Shown here: piece by piece, positions 16,813 through 26,155 of the stretch
How positions within the stretch are numbered: position 1 is the stretch's first letter
How the letters are laid out: the number at the start of each line of letters is the position of its first letter
Assembly (NCBI GenBank): GCA_020072815.1
Contig: JAIQGE010000021.1
Location: 47,597 to 111,596 of the forward strand
Length of the DNA: 64,000 bases
Source: Terriglobia bacterium
GTDB taxonomy: Bacteria; Acidobacteriota; Terriglobia; Terriglobales; Acidobacteriaceae
Reading direction: 5' to 3'
Program-made: the position numbers and the translations under genes
Notes under the pieces: model-generated
Database searches by the model: none
The model's input: the letters and a program-made list of their open reading frames with translations, nothing else
Told to the model about the DNA's origin: nothing

Positions 16813-17511
16813 TTACTCCAGAGATCCCAGCGTCTTCAGGAACGCCTGTGCCTGTTCCAACTGCGGAAACAGTCTTTCTTCCGCCTGAAATTCACGGGAA
16901 TGCACGCAGCGCCGGCTGCCGCGCAGCTTGACCGGATGCCGCAGGTGCAGCATCTCGTGGTAAACCAGGTACTCAATCGCGTGGCGAGGCACGTTGACGC
17001 GGTCAAAGATACGGCTCACTACGATGGTGTTGTGCGCGGGATCATAGTGTCCCAGGCGGCGGCGCGAATGGTTGCCGCTCCAGGTCATCTGCGGGCGGGC
17101 CATGAGCCCGTGGAAGAAGCGCAGGTTCAGGTGGTCAAAGATTTCGTCCAGGTGATAGTGCTCGCCCGCCGGTCCAGCGATGCGCTTGCGCCCGCGCATC
17201 TGGCGCACCAGGTGCATCTTGGCCGCGATGGCGCGGCTTCCGCTGAACCGGCGATAGCGCGCGGCGTGCACAGGATCAATGACCGTGCGGTACAGCTTGG
17301 CGATAAGTATGTGCAGGATGGAATGCAGAACCGTCTGCGGCGCGCCTTCCAGCAGATCAGACAGCCGCGCGTAGATGCGTCCCTTGCGCAGGCGGATGGT
17401 GTTGTTAAGATTGCTGAAAGGGAAGAAGCGCACTTCAAATTCCGGCAGAGGCGCCTGCGGACGCAGCTCACGGTAAGCTTGCTCGAAGATGGCGGCAATC
17501 TTGGAAGTCAT
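16813..17511 (-). CDS. SprT-like zinc metallopeptidase-fold protein
   Basis: A 232-residue cytoplasmic protein with HEMLH at 185-189 in the context YLVYHEMLHLRH, followed by CVHSREFQAEERLFP. This is the arrangement of SprT/DUF45-type zinc proteases. The N-terminal part is basic with no signal peptide or membrane segment. It may cleave or bind DNA-associated proteins, as SprT relatives do, but the substrate is unknown. It lies between the exported-protein pair and the iron operon, all on the minus strand, separated by gaps of 65 and 118 bases. Confidence 0.75.
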   Translation of the reverse strand: MTSKIAAIFEQAYRELRPQAPLPEFEVRFFPFSNLNNTIRLRKGRIYARLSDLLEGAPQTVLHSILHILIAKLYRTVIDPVHAARYRRFSGSRAIAAKMHLVRQMRGRKRIAGPAGEHYHLDEIFDHLNLRFFHGLMARPQMTWSGNHSRRRLGHYDPAHNTIVVSRIFDRVNVPRHAIEYLVYHEMLHLRHPVKLRGSRRCVHSREFQAEERLFPQLEQAQAFLKTLGSLE

Positions 17512-17575
17512 TGATTACGTGCTGGCGAGGGCCTCTATCTGAAATTCCGCCTCGCTTCGCACGGGAGAGAAAAAC

Positions 17576-18130
17576 CTATTTCTTCTTTTCCGCCGCCGGG
17601 TCCTTTTCTACTACCTCCGCGTACTCCCGGGCCATATCGCCGCTGGACTTGACCCCATCCTGAGCGTCTTGCAGAACGAACATGAAATCCTGCGCTTCGC
17701 GGCGCATCTGGGGATCGTTTTGCGCAACGTTCTTGAGCGCGCGCAGGCGGGCTTCAAAGCGGTCGCAGGCGACCACCACTTCTTTCAGGCCGCGGCGAAA
17801 CTCTTTGCGGTCGTCCTTGCTCAGCGGACGTCCCTGGTACTGGTCGAGATTGTCGTTGATCTCGTCCATGAGGGTTGTAAAGTCCTCCAGCAAGTCGTGG
17901 ATTTTCTTGCCGCGGCCTTCGGCCTGCTTGGGATCGGCGCGCAACTGGTCCAGGGAATCCAGCCGGGCCTCAGTAAATTTGATGTACAGTTTCAGCCGCT
18001 TGTAAGGGTCCATGGCCACTTCGCGAAGCTGATCGGCCTCAGCATCCGTCAGGGGATCACGCCGCCGTCCGGCAAAAGAAGTGGCCACCAGGAGCAAGAG
18101 GAGCAAAGTCATCTTGGTTGCGGCCTTCAT
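17576..18130 (-). CDS. Exported helical protein of unknown function
   Basis: 184 residues with an N-terminal signal peptide (MTLLLLLLVATSFAG). The charged mature region is predicted helical and rich in Asp/Lys/Arg. No domain is recognised. The ATG overlaps the stop of the upstream exported protein by four bases (ATGA), so the two are made together. Both are helical, lack cysteines and have lysine-rich ends, which suggests a periplasmic complex. They follow the uvrA-TPR pair on the same strand. Confidence 0.6.
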   Translation of the reverse strand: MKAATKMTLLLLLLVATSFAGRRRDPLTDAEADQLREVAMDPYKRLKLYIKFTEARLDSLDQLRADPKQAEGRGKKIHDLLEDFTTLMDEINDNLDQYQGRPLSKDDRKEFRRGLKEVVVACDRFEARLRALKNVAQNDPQMRREAQDFMFVLQDAQDGVKSSGDMAREYAEVVEKDPAAEKKK

Positions 18131-18588
18131 TTTTTAGTCTCCTTCTTCTTGGGCGCGAACATTACGTCCATCAGCTCCTGGCGATAGCCAGCCAGCGTTT
18201 TTTCAGCGGCGTCCAGGGGCGGGCGATCTTCGGTCACCAGCGTCCGCTTCAGGTTCTCCAAATGGCGCTGGGTTTGGCGCAGATGAATTTCCACTTCTTT
18301 CATCTTACTGCGGGTGTCCAAGGCAATGTCATGCGCCTTAGCGGCGTAGTCCAGGATTTCTTGCACCGTCGCTTGCCCTTTGGCGATGTCGTTTTGGGCA
18401 AACTGTTCTGACGCCACGTCCGCCAGGCGCTGTGCCAGCTCGGCATAAAGTCTGGCTTGCTGCCCGCCGCTGGCCGCTGCAGCCTCAGACTTGATCTGCT
18501 CCACCGACTTCTGCGCCGCCTGGCCAGCCAGGCCCAGGCCGAACACCAGCACGACGGCGAAGGTTGTGCGCATCTTCATGATTGCCAT
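18127..18588 (-). CDS. Exported coiled-coil-like protein of unknown function
   Basis: 153 residues; signal peptide TFAVVLVFGLGLAGQAA, then an Ala/Gln/Glu/Lys-rich helical body and a KKKETKK tail. The region about 90-125 (MKEVEIHLRQTQRHLENLKR) has coiled-coil character. It is translationally coupled to the downstream exported gene by a 4-base overlap. Start choice is uncertain between Met1 and Met4/Met6, which does not affect the mature protein. No enzyme motif is visible. Confidence 0.6.
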   Translation of the reverse strand: MAIMKMRTTFAVVLVFGLGLAGQAAQKSVEQIKSEAAAASGGQQARLYAELAQRLADVASEQFAQNDIAKGQATVQEILDYAAKAHDIALDTRSKMKEVEIHLRQTQRHLENLKRTLVTEDRPPLDAAEKTLAGYRQELMDVMFAPKKKETKK

Positions 18589-18677
18589 TTCGTTAGCTGC
18601 AAAGTCCGCCCAAGAAGCGGAGGACTATTTTTCCTCGAATCGTTCTTTGTTTATGTTCTTCTCTTACGGCTCTTCTC

Positions 18678-19979
18678 TTATGGTTCTATCGCTTTCAAAC
18701 GATGCCGGGCCTGGAACTCCTGGTCGGGATATTTCCCGCCGGACACCGCCAGAAACTTTTTGTAATTTTCCGCTGCTGGTTTGTACATCCTAAGATTGTC
18801 ATAGGATGTGGCGCGGATGAAAATAGTCCTGGGCGTCTCCGGCAAAAATTTGGCGCGGGCGTCCAGGCAACGTATGGCGAGTTCGTAGTGATTGTTTTCC
18901 CGCGCCGCGTCCGCCAGGTATCCATAGGCCTCAGGCATGTCCGATTTCAATTGCAGGGCCTTCACCAGCTCGCTCTCCGCGGCAGCATACTTCAGCTGGT
19001 AGAGCAGCGCGATGCCCAGGTCCAAGTGGAGCTGCGGGTCGCGCTGGTCGTTGTCCACCAGCGGCTGCAGGACAGCCTCGGCCTCTTTGTATTGCTTGTT
19101 GGCGAGGTAAAGGTCAGCCAGTTCCTTGGCGACCACTGGCCCTGCCGGCTGGCCCGCAGCTTGGAGCGCGGCGATAGCCTCCGTATTCTTGCCTTCTGAT
19201 GCCAGCAGTCGCGCATATTGAACGCGGGCGGAAGCGTCTTGCGGGTTCTGGTCAAGGTATTTGCTGAGCCAGACTTCGGCGTCGGCGTACCGCTTCTGGC
19301 CGGCCAGCAGGTTGATCAATTGCGCCATGCCCGCGGAGTCGCCGGCCTCCGCGGCTTTCCGCAAATGCGATTCTGCGCCGGCTGCGTCGCCTGCTTTCCC
19401 CAACAACACGCCGGCACGTACCAGCATTTCTGGTCCGCCGGCTTTGAATTCGAAAGCTTTGTCGTAGGCGGCCGCCGCACCTTTCGCGTCATTGCCTGCG
19501 TTTTCCAAAGCTTCTGCCAGCGCCAGCCAAGCCCGGCCGCGCGCCTGCTGCCCGCCGGTGGTGGGTGTAAGTTCCACCGCTTGCTTGAGTACGGGAACAG
19601 CGCCAGCCGTATCGCCGGAGCGCGCCAGCGCGACCCCAAGGTTCAAGTTGGCTTCAAACCATTTCGGAGACAGTTCAACCGCTTTGCGATACGAAGTGAT
19701 CGCGGCTGTGGTCTTGTCCAGGTGACTCTGGGCGAAGCCCAGATCAAACCAAGCTTGCGGGTTGTTCGCGGCGGCGGTCACGGCGACCAGAAGCTTCTCT
19801 TCCGCTTGCGCGTACTGCTGGCTTTGCAGCAGCGTTTCGGCTTCCTGCAAGCTGTCAGCCGGTCGAGTTTGCGTCGCCGCCTGGGGGCGTTTCTTCGCCG
19901 GCGCCGAAGCCTGATTCAGCGCGGGCCGCCCGGAGAGCGCTGCCAGCAAGATGGCCGAGATGAGTTTACTTGTGCCCAT
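18678..19979 (-). CDS. Exported TPR-repeat protein
   Basis: 433 residues with an N-terminal signal-like segment (LISAILLAALSG) and at least ten tetratricopeptide repeats from about residue 45 to 400, for example NPQAWFDLGFAQSHLDKTTAAITSYRKA. TPR arrays mediate protein-protein contacts, so this is probably a periplasmic or membrane scaffold. The start codon lies inside the end of uvrA (14-base overlap in a different frame), so the two are probably co-transcribed, although a DNA-repair link is not implied by the domain content. Confidence 0.8.
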   Translation of the reverse strand: MGTSKLISAILLAALSGRPALNQASAPAKKRPQAATQTRPADSLQEAETLLQSQQYAQAEEKLLVAVTAAANNPQAWFDLGFAQSHLDKTTAAITSYRKAVELSPKWFEANLNLGVALARSGDTAGAVPVLKQAVELTPTTGGQQARGRAWLALAEALENAGNDAKGAAAAYDKAFEFKAGGPEMLVRAGVLLGKAGDAAGAESHLRKAAEAGDSAGMAQLINLLAGQKRYADAEVWLSKYLDQNPQDASARVQYARLLASEGKNTEAIAALQAAGQPAGPVVAKELADLYLANKQYKEAEAVLQPLVDNDQRDPQLHLDLGIALLYQLKYAAAESELVKALQLKSDMPEAYGYLADAARENNHYELAIRCLDARAKFLPETPRTIFIRATSYDNLRMYKPAAENYKKFLAVSGGKYPDQEFQARHRLKAIEP

Positions 19980-22900
19980 TCGAACGCGAAGCCTCGTCGC
20001 GCAAAACCCGGGACAGCCATTTTCCAGTGTGTGACTTGCTGCATTTTGCCACAGTTTCCGGCGACCCGGTTACCACTACTTCGCCGCCGCGGGCGCCGCC
20101 TTCCGGGCCCAGGTCAATCACCCAGTCGGCGGTCTTGATGACGTCAAGGTTGTGTTCAATCACCAGCACCGAGCCGCCGGCTTCAATCAGTTTGCGGAAG
20201 GCGGCCAGCAGTTTGCTGACGTCGTCAAAGTGCAGGCCGGTGGTGGGTTCATCGAAGATATACAGCGTGCCTTTTCCGGCGCGGGCTTGCTTGCGCTGCT
20301 CGCGTTCCTCGTCGGTTTCAGAGCCGGAAGCAAAGGCGCGCGGCCGTCCCGCAGGCATGAGATGCGCCGCTAGCTTCATGCGCTGGGCTTCGCCGCCGCT
20401 CAGCGTGGTGGCAGACTGTCCCAGCCGCAAATAGCCCAGGCCCACTTCCTCCAGCACGCGCAGCTTGTCCGTGATCTTGGGATGTCCGGAAAAGAAGTGC
20501 ATGGCTTCACGGACCGTGAGGTTCAGCACTTCATGAATGTTCTTGCCCTTGTAGCGGATTGCCAGCACCGTGGGCATGTAACGAGCGCCTTTGCACTCTT
20601 CGCAAATGAGTTCTACGTCGGCGAGAAATTGCATCTCGACCGTCACCGTGCCATCGCCCTGGCAGGTTTCACAGCGTCCGCCGGGAATGTTGAAGGAGAA
20701 ATGCCCGGCGCTGAAGCCGCGTTTCACCGCCTCGGGGACCGAGGCAAACACTTCGCGGATCACGTCAAAGGCCTTGATGTATGTCACAGGATTAGAACGC
20801 GGCGTGCGGCCAATGGGCGATTGGTCCACCAGCACAACGTCGGCTACGTATTGTCCGCCGGTGACGTTTTTGAATCCGTGGGCGGCGGGTCCGGGGCCGG
20901 CGGTGATTCCTTTTTCCGCCGCCAGGGCTTCATACAAAACGTTGTGCACCAGCGTGGACTTACCTGACCCCGAGACGCCGGTCACGGCGACCAGCATGCC
21001 CAGCGGAATATCCACGTTGATGTTTTTCAGATTATGGGCGCGCGCGCCTTCCACGCGCAGCTTGGGCACGCCGGGCGTGCGGCGGTTCTGGGGAAACTGT
21101 ATGCGCAGTTCGTGGCTGAGATAGCGTCCGGTCAGGGAAGCGGGCAACTTCTTCAGGTCTTCATAGGTTGCTGCGGCCACCAGGCGGCCGCCGTGTTCGC
21201 CGGCGCCGGGGCCCAGATCAAGAATGCGGTCAGAGGCGCGCATCACGTCGGCATCATGCTCCACCACAAGAATGGTGTTCCCCAGATTGCGCAGCTCATG
21301 CAGGATGGTGATGAGCCGCGCAGTGTCGCGACTGTGTAGCCCGATGGAAGGCTCATCCAGCACGTACAGCGCGCCGACGAGTCGTGAGCCCAGCGATGTC
21401 GCCAGTTGAATCCGCTGGGCTTCACCGCCGGACAGCGTGGACGAGAGGCGGTCCAGCGTCAAATATTCCAGGCCAACGTCATTTAAGTACTTCAGCCGCT
21501 CCTGGATTTGCTCCAGGATTTTGCCAGCGATATCAGTATGTTCGCGGGAAAGGTTCAAGTTGTCGAAGAACTGTGCTGCCTGCTCCACGGTGAGCGACGT
21601 GGCTTCGCGGATATTCTTGCCTTCAACCTTTACTTGAAGGGCGTCCGCGCGCAGCCGCCCGCCGCCACACTCGGGACACTGCGCGTATCCGCGGTACCGG
21701 CTCAGGAAAACGCGCACATGCAGCTTGTACTTCTTGCGCTCCAGCAGGCTGAAGAAGCCTTGTACGCCGGGAAACTTGCCGTCGCCTTCAAGGACCATCT
21801 GCTGGTGGTCGCGATCCAGGTCCGCCCACGGGATGTCCATGGGAATGTCATTCAGCTTGGCAAACTTCCGCAAGTCGGATTGCAGCGTACGATACTTGGG
21901 CTTGGTCCAGGGCTCAATGGCGCCTTCGCCGAGAGTCTTGTTGCTGTCGGGGATGACCAGGTTCAAATCAAAATCAATGGTGTTGCCGAAACCCTGGCAG
22001 CGCGGGCACGCGCCAAACGGATTGTTGAAGGAAAACAGCCGGGGCTCCGGCTCCTGATAGACCGTGCCGTCATTCTTGCATTCAAACTTGTTGGAGAAAC
22101 GATACTGTTTGGGCTGTTTGCCTGGCGCAGCTGGATCGTTGGGCTCCCCAGGCTCGCGGAGCGCTTGTAGGAAGACGACTTCGCCGGATTCGCGATTCGC
22201 CTGCTCCACCGCTTCCACGATGCGCGAGCGCTGGTCCGGCCCAACGACGATGCGGTCCACCAGCACGAACAGCGGCTGAGTGAAGTCAATATCCAGCAGG
22301 GATTCGGGGGTGGAAAACTCAAAGACCTGATTGTTCTGAAAGAGGCGGTTGAAGCCTTTTTTGCGAAGATCAAAGAGCCGTTCGCGCAGGGCGGCGTCGG
22401 CCGCTAGGGCGGCGGCTTCAGCCTCGGCTTTGGCTTTTTTTCCGCGAAGCTTCGTTTTTCCGGCACCCCGGTTTTCGAGCACCCCTGCTTCGCCGACTGG
22501 GGCGCGACGCACCGGAAAGACGGCGTTCAGGCGAGTGCCGGCGTCCAGCGCAAGAATCGTCTGGGCGATCTCGTCCACCGTGTCTTTCTTGACTTCAGCG
22601 CCGCATTGTTTGCAGAACGTTCGGCCGACGCGGGCGTAGAGCAGACGCAGGTAGTCGTAAAGCTCGGTCGCGGTGGCGACGGTGGACCGCGGGTTGCGCG
22701 TGGAGTTCTTCTGCCGGATGGCGATGGCCGGAGCGATGCCGTCAATCAGGTCCACGTCCGGCTTTTCAATGCGCTCGAGAAATTGTCGTGCGTATGCGGA
22801 AAGGGATTCCACATAGCGGCGCTGGCCTTCGGCGTACACGGTGTCAAAGGCCAAGGACGACTTGCCTGACCCGGAGACCCCGGTCACCACGGTCAGCGCG

Positions 22901-22986
22901 TTGTGCGGCACCTCAAAATCAATGTTCTTGAGGTTGTGCACCCGCGCGCCGCGGACAACGATGCTTTCATTGGGGTCAACAGACAT
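19966..22986 (-). CDS. uvrA: Excinuclease ABC subunit A
   Basis: DNA-damage recognition ATPase of nucleotide excision repair. Two ABC modules are seen: Walker [13 protein letters not shown] near the N-terminus and [12 protein letters not shown] in the second half, signatures [11 protein letters not shown] and [11 protein letters not shown], and Walker B segments [10 protein letters not shown] and [10 protein letters not shown]. It has about 1006 residues, longer than the usual ~940, because of a Lys/Ala-rich insert near residues 165-190 and a charged insert before the last Walker B. The second zinc finger (CETC...CEEC) is complete, but the first has C-K-N-D instead of CxxC. The ATG giving MSVDPNES is chosen over an upstream TTG. 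Confidence 0.96.
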   Translation of the reverse strand: MSVDPNESIVVRGARVHNLKNIDFEVPHNALTVVTGVSGSGKSSLAFDTVYAEGQRRYVESLSAYARQFLERIEKPDVDLIDGIAPAIAIRQKNSTRNPRSTVATATELYDYLRLLYARVGRTFCKQCGAEVKKDTVDEIAQTILALDAGTRLNAVFPVRRAPVGEAGVLENRGAGKTKLRGKKAKAEAEAAALAADAALRERLFDLRKKGFNRLFQNNQVFEFSTPESLLDIDFTQPLFVLVDRIVVGPDQRSRIVEAVEQANRESGEVVFLQALREPGEPNDPAAPGKQPKQYRFSNKFECKNDGTVYQEPEPRLFSFNNPFGACPRCQGFGNTIDFDLNLVIPDSNKTLGEGAIEPWTKPKYRTLQSDLRKFAKLNDIPMDIPWADLDRDHQQMVLEGDGKFPGVQGFFSLLERKKYKLHVRVFLSRYRGYAQCPECGGGRLRADALQVKVEGKNIREATSLTVEQAAQFFDNLNLSREHTDIAGKILEQIQERLKYLNDVGLEYLTLDRLSSTLSGGEAQRIQLATSLGSRLVGALYVLDEPSIGLHSRDTARLITILHELRNLGNTILVVEHDADVMRASDRILDLGPGAGEHGGRLVAAATYEDLKKLPASLTGRYLSHELRIQFPQNRRTPGVPKLRVEGARAHNLKNINVDIPLGMLVAVTGVSGSGKSTLVHNVLYEALAAEKGITAGPGPAAHGFKNVTGGQYVADVVLVDQSPIGRTPRSNPVTYIKAFDVIREVFASVPEAVKRGFSAGHFSFNIPGGRCETCQGDGTVTVEMQFLADVELICEECKGARYMPTVLAIRYKGKNIHEVLNLTVREAMHFFSGHPKITDKLRVLEEVGLGYLRLGQSATTLSGGEAQRMKLAAHLMPAGRPRAFASGSETDEEREQRKQARAGKGTLYIFDEPTTGLHFDDVSKLLAAFRKLIEAGGSVLVIEHNLDVIKTADWVIDLGPEGGARGGEVVVTGSPETVAKCSKSHTGKWLSRVLRDEASRSNGHK

Positions 22987-23335
22987 GGTCACCAAGCCCT
23001 TTTCGTCGGGGCTACGTAGAGGCCGCTCCGCGAAACAGGCTGAATCTTTCTATTGTAATTTGTTTTGACGGAGAAGGGCAGGCGGGGGGCGCTCGAATGT
23101 CGTGCGGGGAAGGTGAGGCACAAGGCAGATCTAGGACAAAGGAGTTATTTGGGCTTCCTCCGACCGGGCCGTGCGCGCCAGGAGACGGGCTCCAAAGCTC
23201 ACCGTTCCACTTTGCTATTCACCCAAGTCCCAAGTTTTCGCATAGAACCTGAAAGAATGGGTGTCCAAGTTCTAACAAGGGGCGGGAGAACGGATTACCA
23301 TCGTCATATATGACATCCGCCTGATCGGACATAGT
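22987..23335. other. Intergenic region between uvrA and the aerolysin-like gene
   Basis: No convincing gene or RNA. It contains the divergent promoters. An A/T-rich block lies around 23040-23065 near uvrA, and a 12-bp palindrome at 23303-23314 lies near the plus-strand gene. Small open frames here lack ribosome sites and family features. Confidence 0.5.
23303..23314. promoter_or_regulatory. 12-bp palindrome upstream of the aerolysin-like gene
   Basis: GTCATATATGAC is a perfect palindrome 21 bases before the start codon, placed where an operator or core promoter would be. The activity is inferred. Confidence 0.3.
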
Positions 23336-24328
23336 ATGCTCGCCATGAGATATGTTTTGACGAGCTGTACTTCATTTCTATTGCTGGCAAGTGCAATAGC
23401 CACAAATGCCCAGGTCACCGATGTCGGGCAAAAAGTAACCGCAGCGTTAGCAAGCGTTGGCCCGGTGCCGGTCACAACGATCATCCAAGTTCCCCGTCAA
23501 ACTACCGTATGTGATGACCCGCAAGGAAATACTCTTGAAAAAAGAAACGGGCAATTAACCAGAGATAGGGAGCGTTACGTCTGCAAGAAGGTGACTGTGT
23601 ATGATGCGACACCCCAAACAAGCCATCAGTTATTGCAGGCATCGAATATCAAGATCGTGTCAAGTGCCCCGATCATTTTCGGAACTCCCATCAGGACGGA
23701 ATTAACGGATCAGCTGTTTGTTGAGGACCAACTTGTCCAAAGTTGTGTAGCAGCCCCACCGCTGGGCCAGCAGATTACTCTGCAAAAAGCGTATCAGAGG
23801 ACGTCTGCAATACAAATCGCTCAATCAATTAATCACACCATAGGCGGCGAGATTAATTCGAGCTTCAAGATATCAGATTCATTCACTGTTGGAGCTAAGA
23901 TTTCTTTTGGAGAGGGCACTACCAACGGCACGACAACGATAGATACAAAACAGGAAACAGTCACAAGAATTCGAACCGCAAGTACGACTGTTCCCGCCGG
24001 AACTGCAGCGGTATTGGAAATGAAAATATGGCCCATACACTTCGTTGTGCCGTTTAGCACAACCGTTACGGTAGACGCGGATTTAAGCCGAAATGATAGG
24101 CATCTCCAATTGCTTTCACAACTGCTTACCGATCCCGCTGCCCGCACATTCCCGATCACTGGAACAATAGAAGCAAACGACGCGTCCGAGGGGATTACGG
24201 TGGAATATGTTGTGGCTTATGATCCAAGCAGATGTACGGGCGCCGCAAAACGAGCTAGGGTGGTTCTGGAACATTACCGCCCAGCGTCTGATGCGAAGTT
24301 TATCGAAAGGGCGAACCCGAAGAACTAG
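23336..24328 (+). CDS. Secreted protein with aerolysin/ETX-MTX2-like region
   Basis: 330 residues, signal peptide to about residue 25 (LLLASAIATNA). Residues about 145-250 show a long Ser/Thr-rich amphipathic beta stretch (SINHTIGGEINSSFKISDS), then TASTTVPAGTAAVLEMKIW and VVPFSTTVTVDADL. This order resembles the pore-forming module of ETX/MTX2 (aerolysin-superfamily) proteins, where a VPPGT-like motif precedes a VPF-like strand. The N-terminal part with two cysteines may be a binding domain. Codons and bases are clearly less GC-rich than neighbours, which suggests transfer. A second ATG three codons in is possible. An oxidised or lectin-like beta protein is the alternative. Confidence 0.5.
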   Translation: MLAMRYVLTSCTSFLLLASAIATNAQVTDVGQKVTAALASVGPVPVTTIIQVPRQTTVCDDPQGNTLEKRNGQLTRDRERYVCKKVTVYDATPQTSHQLLQASNIKIVSSAPIIFGTPIRTELTDQLFVEDQLVQSCVAAPPLGQQITLQKAYQRTSAIQIAQSINHTIGGEINSSFKISDSFTVGAKISFGEGTTNGTTTIDTKQETVTRIRTASTTVPAGTAAVLEMKIWPIHFVVPFSTTVTVDADLSRNDRHLQLLSQLLTDPAARTFPITGTIEANDASEGITVEYVVAYDPSRCTGAAKRARVVLEHYRPASDAKFIERANPKN

Positions 24329-24354
24329 CTTTGAGTCTACATGTCTATGGAACA

Positions 24355-24398
24355 AGGGCTGGACCGATCCAGGTTCGTTTCGATCCAGCCCTCTTCTT
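24355..24398. terminator. Bidirectional terminator between convergent genes
   Basis: A perfect 9-bp stem AGGGCTGGA / TCCAGCCCT encloses a 20-base loop and is followed on the plus strand by CTTCTT. It serves the aerolysin-like gene and possibly the convergent exported protein gene. Confidence 0.55.
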
Positions 24399-24483
24399 GC
24401 AGACGCCGCCGGTTGGAAGGAGCGCGACGGCCTGCAAAGCAATCCTGCTTAGACCACCGGAGTCACTACGGCGCGGTAGTTGC

Positions 24484-25092
24484 CTAATACCGCACGAGGT
24501 GGTCCTTCCTAATGACCACTCCCACCGTGGCGTTGGCGGGCAGGACGTAATCATTGCCTTCGCCGGGACAGCGATGGTCCAGCGACACGGCAACGTAGTA
24601 GGGCAGCAGCAAGACGAGAAACGGGGCCGTGACCGCGAGGATGAACGGAAACGCGAAGATCCAGAATGCAGGCCCCAGGTTCTTTTCCACGGGCATGTAT
24701 TTGGGAAGGGTAGCGTCAGCATCCGGGCTGACAAAGCCCACGTGGGTGGGCGCGGAACTGCCGTCGGCGAAGGGGATGCTGTACAGCTTCCACTCAACCT
24801 CGGCGTTGCGGCAGTTGGCCTTGGGCTGCTTCACCCGGATGACGCGCCCGTGGACTACCGTCCCTTCCGGCAACAGGGTCACGCCGTTGACCACCAGAGC
24901 GGTGACCAGGCGGAGAGGAACGTCGTCACCCTTTTTGGCGGTGGCGGAGTTCAACGCCTCCATGGTCGCGAACCGCAGCGGCGTTTCGTAGGGAACCTTG
25001 ACGATGTTGGCTCCAGGTCCGGCCTGTTGGGCTTGGGCCTGGGACACGGCGATTAATGCAGTGAGAAAGATTGTAAGAATGTGTTTCAACAT
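24484..25092 (-). CDS. Exported/membrane paralogue protein A
   Basis: 202 residues: signal peptide (LTIFLTALIAVSQAQA), a beta-rich domain (about 35-125, with KKGDDVPLRLVTALVVNGVTLLPEGTVVHGRV), one long hydrophobic segment (FWIFAFPFILAVTAPFLVLL) and a C-terminal strand ending VGVVIRKDHLVRY. The same order and several identical blocks occur in the next gene, so they are tandem paralogues. The 'GDxVPLRL...LLPxGxxVxGxV' pattern is reminiscent of TrbI/VirB10-like beta domains. GGAGG precedes the ATG. Function is unknown, presumably in the envelope. Confidence 0.6.
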   Translation of the reverse strand: MLKHILTIFLTALIAVSQAQAQQAGPGANIVKVPYETPLRFATMEALNSATAKKGDDVPLRLVTALVVNGVTLLPEGTVVHGRVIRVKQPKANCRNAEVEWKLYSIPFADGSSAPTHVGFVSPDADATLPKYMPVEKNLGPAFWIFAFPFILAVTAPFLVLLLPYYVAVSLDHRCPGEGNDYVLPANATVGVVIRKDHLVRY

Positions 25093-25196
25093 GGCTGGCC
25101 TCCGTTTGCTCTACGGTCTTCGTTCGTTGCGGGCTTCGGTTCTTTGGGAGCTTTTTTCCTCGCGAGCGTGGTTCTTCGCGGTGCAACTTGGCGTCG

Positions 25197-25853
25197 CTAG
25201 TACCGCACCTTGTGGTTCTGCCTGACTTCCACGGCGACGGTGGAGTTGGCGGGCATGTTGAATTCGTGGCCCGCCAGGTCGCAGCTCGAGAACAGCGCAA
25301 AGGGAAGCACCAGCAGCAGCGGCGAGTAAGCGACGATCATCAGCGCGTACATGGGGATGGCCAGGATGGCTTCCCACCAGTTATTGATTTCAAAATCGCC
25401 TTCGCCGCCAGTGGATTGGTGCACCAGGCGGCTGGGGACGGAAGCGTCGGGGTCAGCGACCACCGACCAGACTTGCACTTTGGCGGTGGAGGAGTCGGCA
25501 AAGGTGAGGGAGTCGAGCTGCCACTTGACCTGGCCGTCATGGCATTTCAGGTCAGCCTTTTTAACTTTGACTACTTTGCCGTGGACGATCTCGCCGGCCG
25601 GCAGCAGGGTGACGCCGTCCACCACCAGGGGGTTGACCAGGCGCAGGGGGACGTCGTCGCCCACTTTGGAGGTGGTCGAGCTGAGCGGTTGCATGGTGGC
25701 GAACTTGAGCCCGGTGTGTTTGCGGACCGTGGTGGTGCTGCTTGGGGCGGTAACCGGGGCGGCGCTCGGCGCGGGCGTGCCAGATTGCTGCGCGGCCCCT
25801 TGCGAAACCACAACCAGCGATATTGCGAAGACAGCAAGAATTTGTTTGAACAT
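25197..25853 (-). CDS. Exported/membrane paralogue protein B
   Basis: 218 residues. Signal peptide (ILAVFAISLVVVSQGAA), Ala/Pro/Thr-rich linker, beta domain with KVGDDVPLRLVNPLVVDGVTLLPAG, a hydrophobic segment (AIPMYALMIVAYSPLLLVL) and end TVAVEVRQNHKVRY. The start giving MFKQIL is chosen because GGAAGGAG lies 7 bases upstream; the ATG two codons earlier abuts that site too closely. It is a tandem paralogue of the gene 104 bases downstream. It has two CD-type cysteines in the C-terminal part. Role unknown. Confidence 0.6.
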   Translation of the reverse strand: MFKQILAVFAISLVVVSQGAAQQSGTPAPSAAPVTAPSSTTTVRKHTGLKFATMQPLSSTTSKVGDDVPLRLVNPLVVDGVTLLPAGEIVHGKVVKVKKADLKCHDGQVKWQLDSLTFADSSTAKVQVWSVVADPDASVPSRLVHQSTGGEGDFEINNWWEAILAIPMYALMIVAYSPLLLVLPFALFSSCDLAGHEFNMPANSTVAVEVRQNHKVRY

Positions 25854-26155
25854 GAGCATCTCCTTCCAACGGTCGCAGCATAGGCAAGGCGGCTTTCAGC
25901 CTCAAGCGACAAGGTACGGCGGCTTGGCGGTGACGCAGTTTGTCGCGCAACGCGGCAGCCGGGGCTGCCTCCACCCCGCCTTGCGAAGGGCGTGTCGGGA
26001 ATCCAGGGCGGCGCCATGCGGTCGAACTGGGGGCCGAGCCGAGAATCCGGCCCTATATGGCTCGCGAACAAAGACTTTCACTGGTCAATCGCAGGAAAGT
26101 TGTTACAATTCAGGAAAATCCCCGCCGCCGTGAGGCGGTTTGAGCAGAGTCTCCA

